A stretch of 64,000 nucleotides of DNA from Pseudomonadota bacterium (GTDB taxonomy: Bacteria > Tectomicrobia > Entotheonellia > Entotheonellales > Entotheonellaceae): the NCBI GenBank assembly GCA_005777235.1, contig SXND01000083.1:16304-80303 (forward strand), read 5' to 3'. Made by a program: the position numbers and the translations under genes. Each line of letters starts with the position of its first letter. The stretch's first letter is position 1. The notes below the pieces were generated by a model. That model was given only the letters and a program-made list of their open reading frames with translations. It did no database searches and was not told the DNA's origin. This document shows positions 1 through 8,384 of this stretch, piece by piece.

Positions 1-2
1 AT

Positions 3-224
3 GGGAAGGCCACAAGCCTGAGGGGGCTCCTGGAAGTCCACACGGGTGCCGCCACGCAGCAGTTTGACTTACAGCTGTGTGGCGGCCAAGTGATTGTGCC
101 CCTCCCCGACGGGGGGTGTTGGATTCAACGTCATCCTGGAACATGCGGCGTAACCCTAGCCGTGTTCAGCGCGCTGCCGTCCGCGCAGGCCGGCACCATA
201 GCGACAGGGCTCTGCAAGCCGTAG
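3..224 (+). CDS. Possible 3' end of an upstream gene (partial, unidentified)
   Basis: Frame 3 is open from the first bases of the window to a TAG, giving about 73 codons. The peptide contains LCGGQVIVPLPDGG and ends GTIATGLCKP. It belongs to no family that I recognise. It could be the C-terminus of a gene that begins outside the window, or chance openness in GC-rich DNA. The next gene starts about 57 bases later on the same strand. Confidence 0.3.
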   Translation, partial: GKATSLRGLLEVHTGAATQQFDLQLCGGQVIVPLPDGGCWIQRHPGTCGVTLAVFSALPSAQAGTIATGLCKP

Positions 225-281
225 TATGATGGGCCGATACTATCAGATTCCCCCATTGACCTCTCACATGATGAGGTGATT

Positions 282-863
282 ATGGTCGTACGCTTAGCCG
301 CAGGCCCGTTGCACACACAGTTTGGCACCTTTCTTGAGGTGCTCTATTACGACGGCCATCATGAATGTCTGGCCATCGTGATGGGCGAGGTCCAGGGGCG
401 TGAGGATGTGCTGTGCCGGGTGCACTCGCACTGCGTCACCGGACATTTTTTCAATAGCATTGAATGCGACTGCAGGGAGCAGATGGCCATGGCGCAGGCC
501 ATGGTGGCGCAGGCCGGGGCCGGGGTGATTATCTGGCTCGACCAGGAAGGGCGGGGCCACGGGCACTTGGCGCTGATGCGCAGTCGGGCCCTACGTGACC
601 AGGAAGGGCTGTCGCAGACCGAAGCCTATATGCGCCTAGGCTACGCCGCCGATGGACGCGAGTACAGCAGCGCCGCCGCGATACTGCGCGACCTCGGGCT
701 GGCTTCTGTGGTGCTGATGACCAATAGTCCACATAAGATCCGCAGCTTGCAGGACGCCGGTATCCACGTCAGTGGGACGCGTCCACTGGCCCTGGACGTG
801 GCGGGCCACGCTGAGTTGCAGCGTCTGTATGCCGACAAAATTGCCCAGGGCCATCGCCTGTAG
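282..863 (+). CDS. ribA: GTP cyclohydrolase II family protein (RibA-like)
   Basis: This 193-residue protein has the length of stand-alone RibA, the zinc enzyme that opens GTP in the first step of riboflavin synthesis. The zinc-ligand segment is visible as HSHCVTG followed by ECDCR. It is followed by DQEGRGHG, matching the RQEGRGIG region, and by LGYAADGREY, matching the LGFAADERDF catalytic loop. TNSPHKI near the C-terminus corresponds to TNNPKKV. The ORF track begins at a GTG two codons earlier, but ATG 282 is preceded by a GAGG and is preferred. Several normally strict positions differ (RGHGHLAL for RGIGLxNK), so a diverged paralog is possible. No other riboflavin gene is nearby. Confidence 0.82.
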   Translation: MVVRLAAGPLHTQFGTFLEVLYYDGHHECLAIVMGEVQGREDVLCRVHSHCVTGHFFNSIECDCREQMAMAQAMVAQAGAGVIIWLDQEGRGHGHLALMRSRALRDQEGLSQTEAYMRLGYAADGREYSSAAAILRDLGLASVVLMTNSPHKIRSLQDAGIHVSGTRPLALDVAGHAELQRLYADKIAQGHRL

Positions 864-1048
864 TCCGACGTTCCCAGACCCCCAGGCGCCCGGCGGGCGA
901 TGCCCAGGGAGGTGTCGGGGCCCTTGCTGGCAGGGCCGGGGCATTGCGTCGGCCTCTGGACTCGCGTTATCATGCCCGCCCCTGCTATGCCTGCCACGTG
1001 TACCCTGGCAGGATGATGGTACGGCCCTACACTGAGAGAGGACACACC

Positions 1049-1822
1049 ATGGCACGCTTCGAGGACTATGCCCAGGCGTACGAGACCGTCCGCATGGAAC
1101 GGCGCAACGGCATCTTGCAAATCACCTTGCATACGAACGGCGGTGTCTTGCAGTGGGGCGAAGTCCCACATCGCGAATTACCGCAAGTGTTTCGGGATAT
1201 TGGCAGCGACCCGGAGACCAAAGTGGTGATTCTGACCGGCACGGGTGAGATGTTTTCGGGGCCACGCGCCACCCCGGACCGCAAACTGTCCCGTACAGCC
1301 AGCGAGTGGGATAAGACGTATTGGGAAGGCAAGCATCTACTCTCGAACCTGTTGGACATCGAAGTGCCGATGATCAGCGCCATCAATGGTCCGGCCTGGC
1401 GCCATTCGGAAATTCCCCTGTTGTCGGACATCGTCTTGGCCTCCGACGATACGGCGTTTCAAGACTCGGCCCATTTTCCCAACGGCCTGGTGCCAGGTGA
1501 TGGCATGCACATTATCTATCCGCTCTTGCTCGGGTTGAATCGCGGGCGCTACTTCCTGCTCACCGGGCAGACACTCGATGCCCAGCAGGCCAAGGACCTC
1601 GGCCTCGTCAGCGAAGTCCTGCCCCGCGCGCAACTCCTGCCCCGCGCCTGGGAACTGGCGGAACAGCTGGCCCAACGGCCGCGTCTGGTGCTGCGCTATA
1701 GTCGGGTGCTGCTGACCCAGCATGTCAAACGGCTGTTGCATGACCTGCTGGGCTACGGCTTGGCTCTGGAAGGCATGGGGGTGGCGGCAGACACCCCCAA
1801 TGTCGGGAGTGCAGGAGACTGA
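1049..1822 (+). CDS. Crotonase-fold hydrolase resembling 6-oxocamphor hydrolase
   Basis: This 257-residue crotonase-superfamily protein resembles the beta-diketone (retro-Claisen) hydrolase branch typified by Rhodococcus 6-oxocamphor hydrolase more than CoA hydratases. From memory of that enzyme, matching blocks are FEDYAQAYETVRMER near the N-terminus, KVVILTGTG, a WRHSEIP segment (active-site His), FQDSAHFPNG (second His), LVPGDG (Asp), and NRGRYFLLTGQ-LDA. The glutamates of hydratases (GGGxE and PExxxGxxPG) are absent. The ORF track extends 35 codons upstream, but ATG 1049 has GAGAGGA at good spacing and begins with the family's N-terminus. It probably cleaves a cyclic 1,3-diketone. The substrate is unknown. 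Confidence 0.8.
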   Translation: MARFEDYAQAYETVRMERRNGILQITLHTNGGVLQWGEVPHRELPQVFRDIGSDPETKVVILTGTGEMFSGPRATPDRKLSRTASEWDKTYWEGKHLLSNLLDIEVPMISAINGPAWRHSEIPLLSDIVLASDDTAFQDSAHFPNGLVPGDGMHIIYPLLLGLNRGRYFLLTGQTLDAQQAKDLGLVSEVLPRAQLLPRAWELAEQLAQRPRLVLRYSRVLLTQHVKRLLHDLLGYGLALEGMGVAADTPNVGSAGD

Positions 1823-1843
1823 GCGCCGGCGCGTCGCGGCCCT

Positions 1844-3415
1844 TTATGGCTGCGGCGTGCCGTAGCCGCCCCCACCAGGCGTGGCAATGCGCAGCCGGTC
1901 CCCAGCCTCGACCCGCATATTAAACTTCGAGGGTAGCCGACGGCGGCGCGTGCCATGCTGCAGCGTGTTTTCGCCGCTGCGTGCTGGAGCGCCTCCCGCC
2001 AGCCCGTAGGGTTGCCGTATGCGCCGATCGGAGAGCATGGTCACCTGGGCGTCGCCGAGAAATTCGATCTCGCGGATGATGCCATCCCCACCGGCAAACT
2101 CCCCTGGGCCACCCGAGCCGTGACGCATGGCATACTGCGCAATACGGAACGGGAAGGCGTGTTCTAGCGCTTCGATGGGGGTGTTGAGCGTGTTGGTCAT
2201 ATGGGAATGCGTGGCGTGCATGCCTGGAAGGCCAGGGCGTCCGCCCGTGCCTCCGGCGATGGTTTCATAATAGGTATAATGCTCGCCGCGTCGTGGATCA
2301 AAACCTCCCACTGTGACGTTATTCATGGTGCCGCTACAGGCTGCAGCCACTCGATCCGGACGGGCCTGGTGTAAGGCGCCAAGGACAATATCGACAATGC
2401 GCTGCGAGGTCTCGACGTTGCCCCCGGCGACGGCGCTGGGGAAGACACAGTTGACCACGCTCCCAGCGTCGGCAATGATGTTGACGGGTGCCATGCAGCC
2501 GTAGTTAAAGGGAAATTGCGTCGTGGCTAGCGTACGAATGCAGTAATACACCGCCGACATGGTGACGGCCAGGTTGGCATTGACGCTGCCGCGCACTTGC
2601 GGATCAGAGCCGCGAAAGTCAATGTCAATGTCCTGCCCGCGTACCCGCACCGTGACGCAGAGTTTGACCGGCGTGTTGCTGATGCCATCGTCGTCCATGT
2701 AATCTTCGCAGGAGTAATCACCGTCGGGGATGTCGGCAATGACCTGGCGGGTCATACGCTCGGCATAGCGTTGCAGGGCGTCGCTGTAGCGCACCACCTC
2801 AACCATGCCATATTTGGCGATGACGTCTCGCAGACGGCGTTCGCCGGTACGATTGGCGGCAATCTGGGCGGTGAGATCGCCCTCGCGTTCGCGTGGGGTA
2901 CGCACGTTGGCCAGGATCAGGCGCAGCAGATCGTGGTGAATCCGGCCATCGACGAGAATTTTCACAGGCGGAATGCGAATACCTTCCTGAAAAACCTCGG
3001 TGGACAGCGGCATGGAGCCCGGCGTCATGCCCCCGACATCAGAGTGATGCGCCCGGTTGGCGGCAAAGAAGGCCGGGCGACTGAGGCCATCGACAAAGAT
3101 CGGCGTCACCAGGGTAATATCGGGCAGATGCGTACCACCGCCGTAGGGGTCGTTGACCAGCACGCCATCGCCTGGTTGCATGTCTACCTGCTCAATGGCA
3201 TGCAGGACGGACATGGGCATAGCGCCGAGGTGCACCGGAATGTGCTCGGCCTGGGCGATCATGTGGCCAGCGCTATCAAACAGGGCACAGGAAAAATCCT
3301 TGCGCTCCTTAATGTTGGGGGAAAAGGCGGTGCGACACAGCGTCACGCCCATTTCTTCGGCAATACCACTGAGCAGATTTTTGAACACTTCGAGGCGTAT
3401 GGGATCGTAGTCCAT
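1844..3415 (-). CDS. hyuB: Hydantoinase B / 5-oxoprolinase beta-type subunit
   Basis: This is the HyuB-type subunit (about 523 residues) of an ATP-dependent amide/lactam hydrolase or carboxylase of the N-methylhydantoinase, oxoprolinase and acetone/acetophenone carboxylase group. Family features are LEVFKNLLSGIAEEMG at the start, RKDFSCALFD, HIPVHLGAMP, GDGVLVNDPYGGGTHLPD, NRAHHSDVGGMTPGSM, and the glycine-rich C-terminal TPGGGGYG. The start is set at the methionine of MDYDPIRLE, which has AGGA about nine bases upstream; the track's longer ORF reads into a repeat. It lies downstream of hyuA on the same strand, separated by a 132-bp MITE-like insertion. The substrate cannot be read from the sequence. 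Confidence 0.88.
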   Translation of the reverse strand: MDYDPIRLEVFKNLLSGIAEEMGVTLCRTAFSPNIKERKDFSCALFDSAGHMIAQAEHIPVHLGAMPMSVLHAIEQVDMQPGDGVLVNDPYGGGTHLPDITLVTPIFVDGLSRPAFFAANRAHHSDVGGMTPGSMPLSTEVFQEGIRIPPVKILVDGRIHHDLLRLILANVRTPREREGDLTAQIAANRTGERRLRDVIAKYGMVEVVRYSDALQRYAERMTRQVIADIPDGDYSCEDYMDDDGISNTPVKLCVTVRVRGQDIDIDFRGSDPQVRGSVNANLAVTMSAVYYCIRTLATTQFPFNYGCMAPVNIIADAGSVVNCVFPSAVAGGNVETSQRIVDIVLGALHQARPDRVAAACSGTMNNVTVGGFDPRRGEHYTYYETIAGGTGGRPGLPGMHATHSHMTNTLNTPIEALEHAFPFRIAQYAMRHGSGGPGEFAGGDGIIREIEFLGDAQVTMLSDRRIRQPYGLAGGAPARSGENTLQHGTRRRRLPSKFNMRVEAGDRLRIATPGGGGYGTPQP

Positions 3416-3468
3416 GGCATACATTCCTGACCAGATTGGGGGTGTGCCAGCCCTGCTGCCTGGCATCG

Positions 3469-3600
3469 CTAGTGCCTCAACCGAGCGCATGTGCGACGTC
3501 TCCTGGGAGCGCCACGCTCCAGCGTGGCTTTGGGAGCCGGGCTAGAGCCCGGCGATCCCAGGGGGCCGCACCTGGCACAACAGCTCGGTGAAGGCACTAG
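3469..3600. mobile_element. 132-bp MITE-like element, copy A
   Basis: The element has imperfect terminal inverted repeats: CTAGTGCCTCAACCGAGC on the left, and on the right the reverse complement of CTAGTGCCTTCACCGAGC. Inside are palindromic arms around GCCACGCTCCAGCGTGGC and a GCCGGGC/GCCCGGC pair. A second copy of exactly 132 bp and roughly 92% identity (by eye) lies at 8253-8384. Each end is CTAG, and the TAG on the minus strand at 3599-3597 is the stop codon of hyuA. It encodes nothing, so any mobility would depend on a transposase elsewhere. Confidence 0.75.
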
Positions 3601-5579
3601 GCGCTCGCAAGGCGTAACACAAGATTGTGCTGCGGATCGACGTGCACCACAGCGGTGGCCGGTACAACCGTCGTGGCACTGTATTCCGTAATGAGGGCCG
3701 GGCCCGGAACCCGGTACCCAGGCGACAAACGCTGCCGCGCATACACGGGGGCCTGCCGCCAGGCGCCCTCGACGTACATCCGCAGCGTGTCCACCTGCGC
3801 TGCCTGCGGATCGGCGCCCTGCGTCTGGGCGGATGGCATATGATAGGCCGCGCCCGAACCGCCGACCACCCGCATGCGGACGTTCACCACCTGCGTTGGG
3901 CGGCTACTATCGGCATAGCCGTAGCGCCGCTCATGACGCTCGTGGAAGTCGTCAATATACCGTGGCGTGTACGGCACCTGCAGTTCAAACGATTGCCCCA
4001 CGTAGCACATGTCCAGCAGACGGCTGATCTGCACATCCTGCGGTGCCACCCCCTCATCCCGCATGGTTTGGAGTCCACGCGTCTCCAGTTCACGAAAGGC
4101 CTGTGTCGCCCGCTCGGTGGGAAACTCGGCAGATGGCACCAGGACCGTCTGGGCATACTCCTGCACATAGTCGGTAATCAGCATGCCAAAGGCCGACAAA
4201 ATCCCCGGATGGGCTGGGACGAGCACCGTCGGGATCGATAAACGGCGTGCCAGGTCTGCCGCGTGCATACTGCCAGCCCCGCCAAAGGCTACCAGGGCAA
4301 ACTCCCGCGGGTCGTGACCACGCTCGACAGAAATGACGCGGATGGCGCCTTCCATGTTGGCATTTACCACTTCTAAAATCCCTTCACAGGTGGCCTCGGG
4401 CGTCAGGCGCAGCTGGCGGGCAAAGTCCTCCACCGCCTCCTGCGTGCGGGCCACGTCCAGGCGCATCTCGCCGCCCAGGAACCACTCAGGATGGAGACGT
4501 CCGAGGTAGAGGTTGGCATCTGTCACGGTCATGCCGGTGCCTGTGCCATAGCATGCCGGTCCAGGGTCGGCCCCGGCGCTCTGCGGCCCAACGCGCAAGG
4601 CCCCGCCAGCGTCCAGATAGGCCAGCGAGCCACCCCCGGCGCCGACGGTATGGATGTCCAGCACCGGCACTTTGACCGGGCAGCCCGCGACAATGGTCTC
4701 GCTGGTGGTGCGCAGCTGCTCGTCACACAGCGCCACATCCGTGGACGTGCCTCCCATATCGAAGGTGATTGCCCGCTTGTAGCCCGCGGCACAGGCGACG
4801 TGAAACGCCCCGACCACGCCACCGGCGGGGCCGGAGAGCACCGTGTGCACGGCTTCCTGATGCGCCCGGGCTGCCGACATGACGCCGCCATTGGAACGCA
4901 TGACGCTCAAACGCGCCCCACGCAGTTCGGTGGCGAGCGTCGCCAGATAGCGCTGCATGATGGGACGCAAGTAGGCGTTGACCACCGTGGTGCTGCAACG
5001 TTCGTATTCGCGGAATTCCGGCAGAATCTGGTGGGAAGCGGAGATGGGGATACCCAACTGCGTCGCAGCGTCCAGCAGCATGATTTCGTGTTGCGGATTG
5101 GCATAGGCGTGCAGTAAGCAAATCGCCAGCGATTGCGCCCCGGAGCGCCGGACACGGGCCAGCACCCGCTCGATCTCCGCCATGCTCAGGGGCGTGAGCA
5201 CCTCGCCGTTGTACGCCAGGCGTTCCACCACGCCAAAGCGCCAGCGCGCTGGCACGAGCGGTGGCGGTTTCTGCACAAACGGGTCATACAGATGCGGACG
5301 TGTCTGACGGCCAATCTCCAAAATATCCTCAAAACCGTGGGTCGTAATGAGCGCGGTGGGTGCCCCTTTGCGTTCGAGTAAGGCGTTGGTGGCCACGGTG
5401 GAGCCATGCACGACCTCCGCGCCGGCGAGGTCGGACTGCAGATGCCGCAAGCCCTGCAGCACGGCTCGTGCCGGGTTGTCGGGCGTGGAGAGGACTTTGT
5501 GAATGACCAGCCTATCGCCATCCATGCGCATGAAATCGCTAAACGTGCCGCCGGTATCGACCCCGATTTTGATGGCCAT
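3597..5579 (-). CDS. hyuA: Hydantoinase A / 5-oxoprolinase alpha-type subunit
   Basis: This HyuA-type subunit (about 660 residues) pairs with the HyuB downstream. The ASKHA-type ATPase phosphate loop is MAIKIGVDTGGTFSDF at the start. It is followed by VVHGSTVATNALLERKG, GPAGGVVGA, FDMGGTSTDVAL, the DIHTVGAGGGS block, and GHDPREFALVAFGGAG. The start is placed at MAIKIGVD (5579); the 24 upstream residues in the track look non-native. The stop codon is the TAG inside the terminal CTAG of the MITE copy A, so the native 3' end may have been that CTAG. It diverges from the enoyl-CoA hydratase at 5769. Confidence 0.88.
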   Translation of the reverse strand: MAIKIGVDTGGTFSDFMRMDGDRLVIHKVLSTPDNPARAVLQGLRHLQSDLAGAEVVHGSTVATNALLERKGAPTALITTHGFEDILEIGRQTRPHLYDPFVQKPPPLVPARWRFGVVERLAYNGEVLTPLSMAEIERVLARVRRSGAQSLAICLLHAYANPQHEIMLLDAATQLGIPISASHQILPEFREYERCSTTVVNAYLRPIMQRYLATLATELRGARLSVMRSNGGVMSAARAHQEAVHTVLSGPAGGVVGAFHVACAAGYKRAITFDMGGTSTDVALCDEQLRTTSETIVAGCPVKVPVLDIHTVGAGGGSLAYLDAGGALRVGPQSAGADPGPACYGTGTGMTVTDANLYLGRLHPEWFLGGEMRLDVARTQEAVEDFARQLRLTPEATCEGILEVVNANMEGAIRVISVERGHDPREFALVAFGGAGSMHAADLARRLSIPTVLVPAHPGILSAFGMLITDYVQEYAQTVLVPSAEFPTERATQAFRELETRGLQTMRDEGVAPQDVQISRLLDMCYVGQSFELQVPYTPRYIDDFHERHERRYGYADSSRPTQVVNVRMRVVGGSGAAYHMPSAQTQGADPQAAQVDTLRMYVEGAWRQAPVYARQRLSPGYRVPGPALITEYSATTVVPATAVVHVDPQHNLVLRLASA

Positions 5580-5687
5580 AACTGGTATGTTGTCGCCTCC
5601 ATGGCGCGCGTGCCACACGACCGCAAGCCTCTGGCAATACCGGGCGCTCACCCGACGCTCCCAGCACTAATAAACCACCACGGCTGA

Positions 5688-5716
5688 TTGTAACACAGCA
5701 CCGCCTCGGCTAGAAT
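5688..5716 (+). promoter_or_regulatory. Candidate sigma70-type promoter for the enoyl-CoA hydratase
   Basis: TTGTAA (5688-5693) and TAGAAT (5711-5716) are separated by 17 bases in the divergent hyuA/hydratase intergenic region. They lie about 50 bases upstream of the hydratase start. Judged by eye only. Confidence 0.45.
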
Positions 5717-5768
5717 CTCTGCAAGCCAGTCTTGCCCATCCTTCCCTCACACCTGCGGAGGCCGTCAC

Positions 5769-6557
5769 ATGAGTACCACACTGGTGGAGTACCGTGTCGA
5801 ACACGGCATCGCCATCATGGCGTTGCATAATCCCCCCGCTAATACCTATACCTATGAGATGATGCGGGCGCTCGACGAGTGCATTTTGCAGGCGCGTTTC
5901 GATCCCACCGTCTCCGTCTTAGTGCTGCGTGGCCACGGCGAGCGCTTTTTTTCTGCCGGGGCGGATATCTCGATGCTACGTACCGTCGATCCCGCCTTCA
6001 AATATTACTTTTGCCTGCATGCCAACGAAACGTTGCTGCGTCTGGAACAGACGCCGAAACTGGTGATCGCGGCCCTCAATGGCGCCACGGTGGGCGGTGG
6101 TCTGGAGATTGCCATGGCCTGCGACTTACGTATTGCCAAACGCGATGCTGGCCGCATTGGTCTCCCCGAAGTGGCGTTAGGGGTGCTCCCAGGCACCGGC
6201 GGCACGCAGCGCTTGCCGCGTTTGGTCGGCCGCGCCCGCGCCATTGAGCTGATGGCCACGGGACGGGTGTTTGCCTTTGAAGAAGCGCTCGAGATTGGGC
6301 TCATTGACCACATTTTTGAGGCCGAGGATTTTTTTGAGGCGGTGCTGGACTACGCGCGGCAATTTACGCCACCCAATAAAGCCAGCAAGGCCGTGGGCCG
6401 GATCAAGCGGGCGGTGTGCTCGGGTCTGGAGTTGCCACTGCCCGCGGGTTTGGCACTCGAGCGTGAGTTCCAACAACAGTTGTTTGAGAGTGCCGATGCG
6501 GCGGAAGGTTTGGGGGCCTACGTCGAGAAACGCATGCCGCGCTTTCAAGGGGCATAA
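5769..6557 (+). CDS. Enoyl-CoA hydratase/isomerase
   Basis: This 262-residue crotonase has a complete hydratase active site: the oxyanion-hole segment FFSAGADISML, the glutamate in GGGLEIAMACD and the second glutamate in GLPEVALGVLPGTGGTQ. It should hydrate a 2-enoyl-CoA thioester in the cytoplasm. A GCGGAGG lies eight bases before the ATG. The diiron oxygenase-like gene follows 21 bases later, so the two probably form an operon that oxygenates and then hydrates a CoA thioester. The exact substrate is unknown. Confidence 0.9.
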   Translation: MSTTLVEYRVEHGIAIMALHNPPANTYTYEMMRALDECILQARFDPTVSVLVLRGHGERFFSAGADISMLRTVDPAFKYYFCLHANETLLRLEQTPKLVIAALNGATVGGGLEIAMACDLRIAKRDAGRIGLPEVALGVLPGTGGTQRLPRLVGRARAIELMATGRVFAFEEALEIGLIDHIFEAEDFFEAVLDYARQFTPPNKASKAVGRIKRAVCSGLELPLPAGLALEREFQQQLFESADAAEGLGAYVEKRMPRFQGA

Positions 6558-6578
6558 CGCGCGCCCGGGAGACACATC

Positions 6579-7691
6579 ATGAGTACACACCTTGCCACGT
6601 TTGATGACTGGGTGGCGGCGTTTCGGTCCTGGCAGGAGGATATTGGCCTCGACCGCCGCCATCTGGAGCGCTTCACTTTTGACACGAAGTATGGCGACCT
6701 GGCGAGTGACGAAATCGCCTTTGGGGATTTTACGGGAGCGCGGCGCTGGGAGTCGGTGCGGCAGATCCCGGACCAGCGCATGCGCGATGCCGTGCTCAAT
6801 TACATCGTCTATCAAGGCGATACCGAGTTCGCCTCGGTGGAGCAACAGCACCACCTGTACGACATCGCACCTAGCACGTACGACTTCCAATGTCTGACAC
6901 GGGTCATGGCGGAAGAAATGCGCCACGGCTATCAGATGTGCCATCTGCTGGTGACACATTTTGGCCATGCCGGGCGCTTAGAGGCGGACAAGCTCCTGCA
7001 GCGACGAGCCTATCATCACCAGCGGCTGCTGGGCTCCTTTAACGAGGACATCACCACTTGGCTGGACTTTTTTACCTTTACGCAATTTGTCGATCGTGAC
7101 GGCAAATACCAGCTGCGTATGCTCAGCCACTCGGCCTTTGCCCCGCTGGCGCGCAGTATGGGGCCGATGCTCAAGGAAGAGTCGTTCCATCTGGGGGTGG
7201 GCTACGATGGCCTCCGTCGTGTGATCCAGGCGGGGCGGGTGCCTATAGCGCTGATGCAAAAGTTTTTCAACAAATGGGTGCCAACGGCCTACGATTTATT
7301 TGGCTCTGATCACTCCGGCTCGGCGCATTGGGGGTATGTGTGGGGTTTGAAGGGACGCTATGATGAGGAGACCTGCGCCGCGCCAGCGGATCGCGAGCGG
7401 CTCAATGAAACAGCCCGTGAGCTGTACATGGTAGAAATTCGCGCCTTGACCGCACGTTTGAATCGCCTCATCCCCGCAGAGCAACCCAGGTTGTATCTGC
7501 CGGATATGACGTTCCATCGTCGGATTGGCGCCTATGCTGGGGAACCCTATAGTGTCACGGGTGAACGGTTACAGCCGGAGGCGTATGCCGCCTACTTGAC
7601 CGACGTCCTGCCACAGCCGGCGGATCTGGCCTGCCTAGCGGCCCTGACGCAAACCCCAGATTGGCTTACCCCCAAGCAAGCGATGGCCTGA
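6579..7691 (+). CDS. PaaA/PaaC-family diiron protein (phenylacetyl-CoA oxygenase-like)
   Basis: This 370-residue all-helical protein is of the phenylacetate-catabolism ferritin-like family. Candidate diiron ligands are spaced as expected: FASVEQQHH, AEEMRHGYQ, EDITTW and KEESFHLG. The family comprises aromatic acyl-CoA epoxidase subunits and relatives. BoxB (benzoyl-CoA epoxidase) is longer, about 470 residues, and PaaA works with PaaBCDE. No PaaB, PaaC, PaaD, reductase or ligase gene is seen here, so it either acts with distant partners or belongs to a one-component branch. GGGAGA precedes the ATG. The upstream hydratase suggests an epoxy- or enoyl-CoA intermediate. Confidence 0.75.
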   Translation: MSTHLATFDDWVAAFRSWQEDIGLDRRHLERFTFDTKYGDLASDEIAFGDFTGARRWESVRQIPDQRMRDAVLNYIVYQGDTEFASVEQQHHLYDIAPSTYDFQCLTRVMAEEMRHGYQMCHLLVTHFGHAGRLEADKLLQRRAYHHQRLLGSFNEDITTWLDFFTFTQFVDRDGKYQLRMLSHSAFAPLARSMGPMLKEESFHLGVGYDGLRRVIQAGRVPIALMQKFFNKWVPTAYDLFGSDHSGSAHWGYVWGLKGRYDEETCAAPADRERLNETARELYMVEIRALTARLNRLIPAEQPRLYLPDMTFHRRIGAYAGEPYSVTGERLQPEAYAAYLTDVLPQPADLACLAALTQTPDWLTPKQAMA

Positions 7692-7713
7692 TGCGTAACA
7701 AGAAGGTGCTCGT

Positions 7714-8169
7714 ATGCGGTATGTCTGTGCGCTCCTGGTGGTCATGCTCCTCAGTGAGTACAGTTGGAGTGCCCCCAAAGCAGGGCCAGAGTTACCCGCG
7801 CCGCCTGGGCAGGATGAGGTGGGCGAGGTTGCGCCACCACCGGGTATTGCCCCACTGCGCCCGGTGTTTGATTACCTGCGGTTTTATGAGTCGCAACCGG
7901 CGCGGGTGCTGCCCTATATCACCGAACACTTCCGCCATGGCCTGGAGCCGCGGGTCTGGGTAGACCAGATCCGCGCACTGCTGTCTGCCCAAGGTTACAC
8001 CCGGCTGTCGTGGCTGGTGTACCACCTAGAAGTGCACCCAACAGGCGGGTTGGTGCATGTGAAGACGCGGGCCCGCCTTGATGGCCAGGAACTCCTCCAG
8101 AAAGAGATTTTTGTGCTCGTGCGCACGCCCGAGGGGGAATGGCTGATTGATGATTGGCACCTCGAGTGA
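7714..8169 (+). CDS. Secreted small protein, NTF2/DUF4878-like by appearance
   Basis: The 151-residue product begins with a clear signal peptide (MRYVCALLVVMLL...SWSAP), followed by a proline-rich linker. A C-terminal alpha+beta domain ends RTPEGEWLIDDWHLE. That ending is typical of NTF2-like lipoprotein and exported domains, but no family can be named with certainty. It follows the diiron gene by 22 bases and may be co-transcribed. Confidence 0.6.
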   Translation: MRYVCALLVVMLLSEYSWSAPKAGPELPAPPGQDEVGEVAPPPGIAPLRPVFDYLRFYESQPARVLPYITEHFRHGLEPRVWVDQIRALLSAQGYTRLSWLVYHLEVHPTGGLVHVKTRARLDGQELLQKEIFVLVRTPEGEWLIDDWHLE

Positions 8170-8252
8170 GGGAGCCGCGGGCCATGGCCAGACCCTCGTA
8201 CAGACCACAGAGGACTCTGGCCATGCTCTCCTGACGAGAAACAGTTGGGCCT

Positions 8253-8384
8253 CTAGTGCCTCAACCGAGCGCCTGTGCGACGTCTCCTGGGAGCGCCACG
8301 CTCCAGCGTGGCTTTGGGAGCCGGGTGGGAGCCCGGCGATCCCACGGGGCAGCAACTAGCACAATAGCTCGGTGAAGGCACTAG
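8253..8384. mobile_element. 132-bp MITE-like element, copy B
   Basis: Same length, same CTAG ends and same terminal inverted repeats as the copy at 3469-3600. About ten substitutions separate them, clustered in the central loop and right third. Its right-hand CTAG supplies the TAG stop codon of the PspA gene on the minus strand (8383-8381). Confidence 0.75.
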
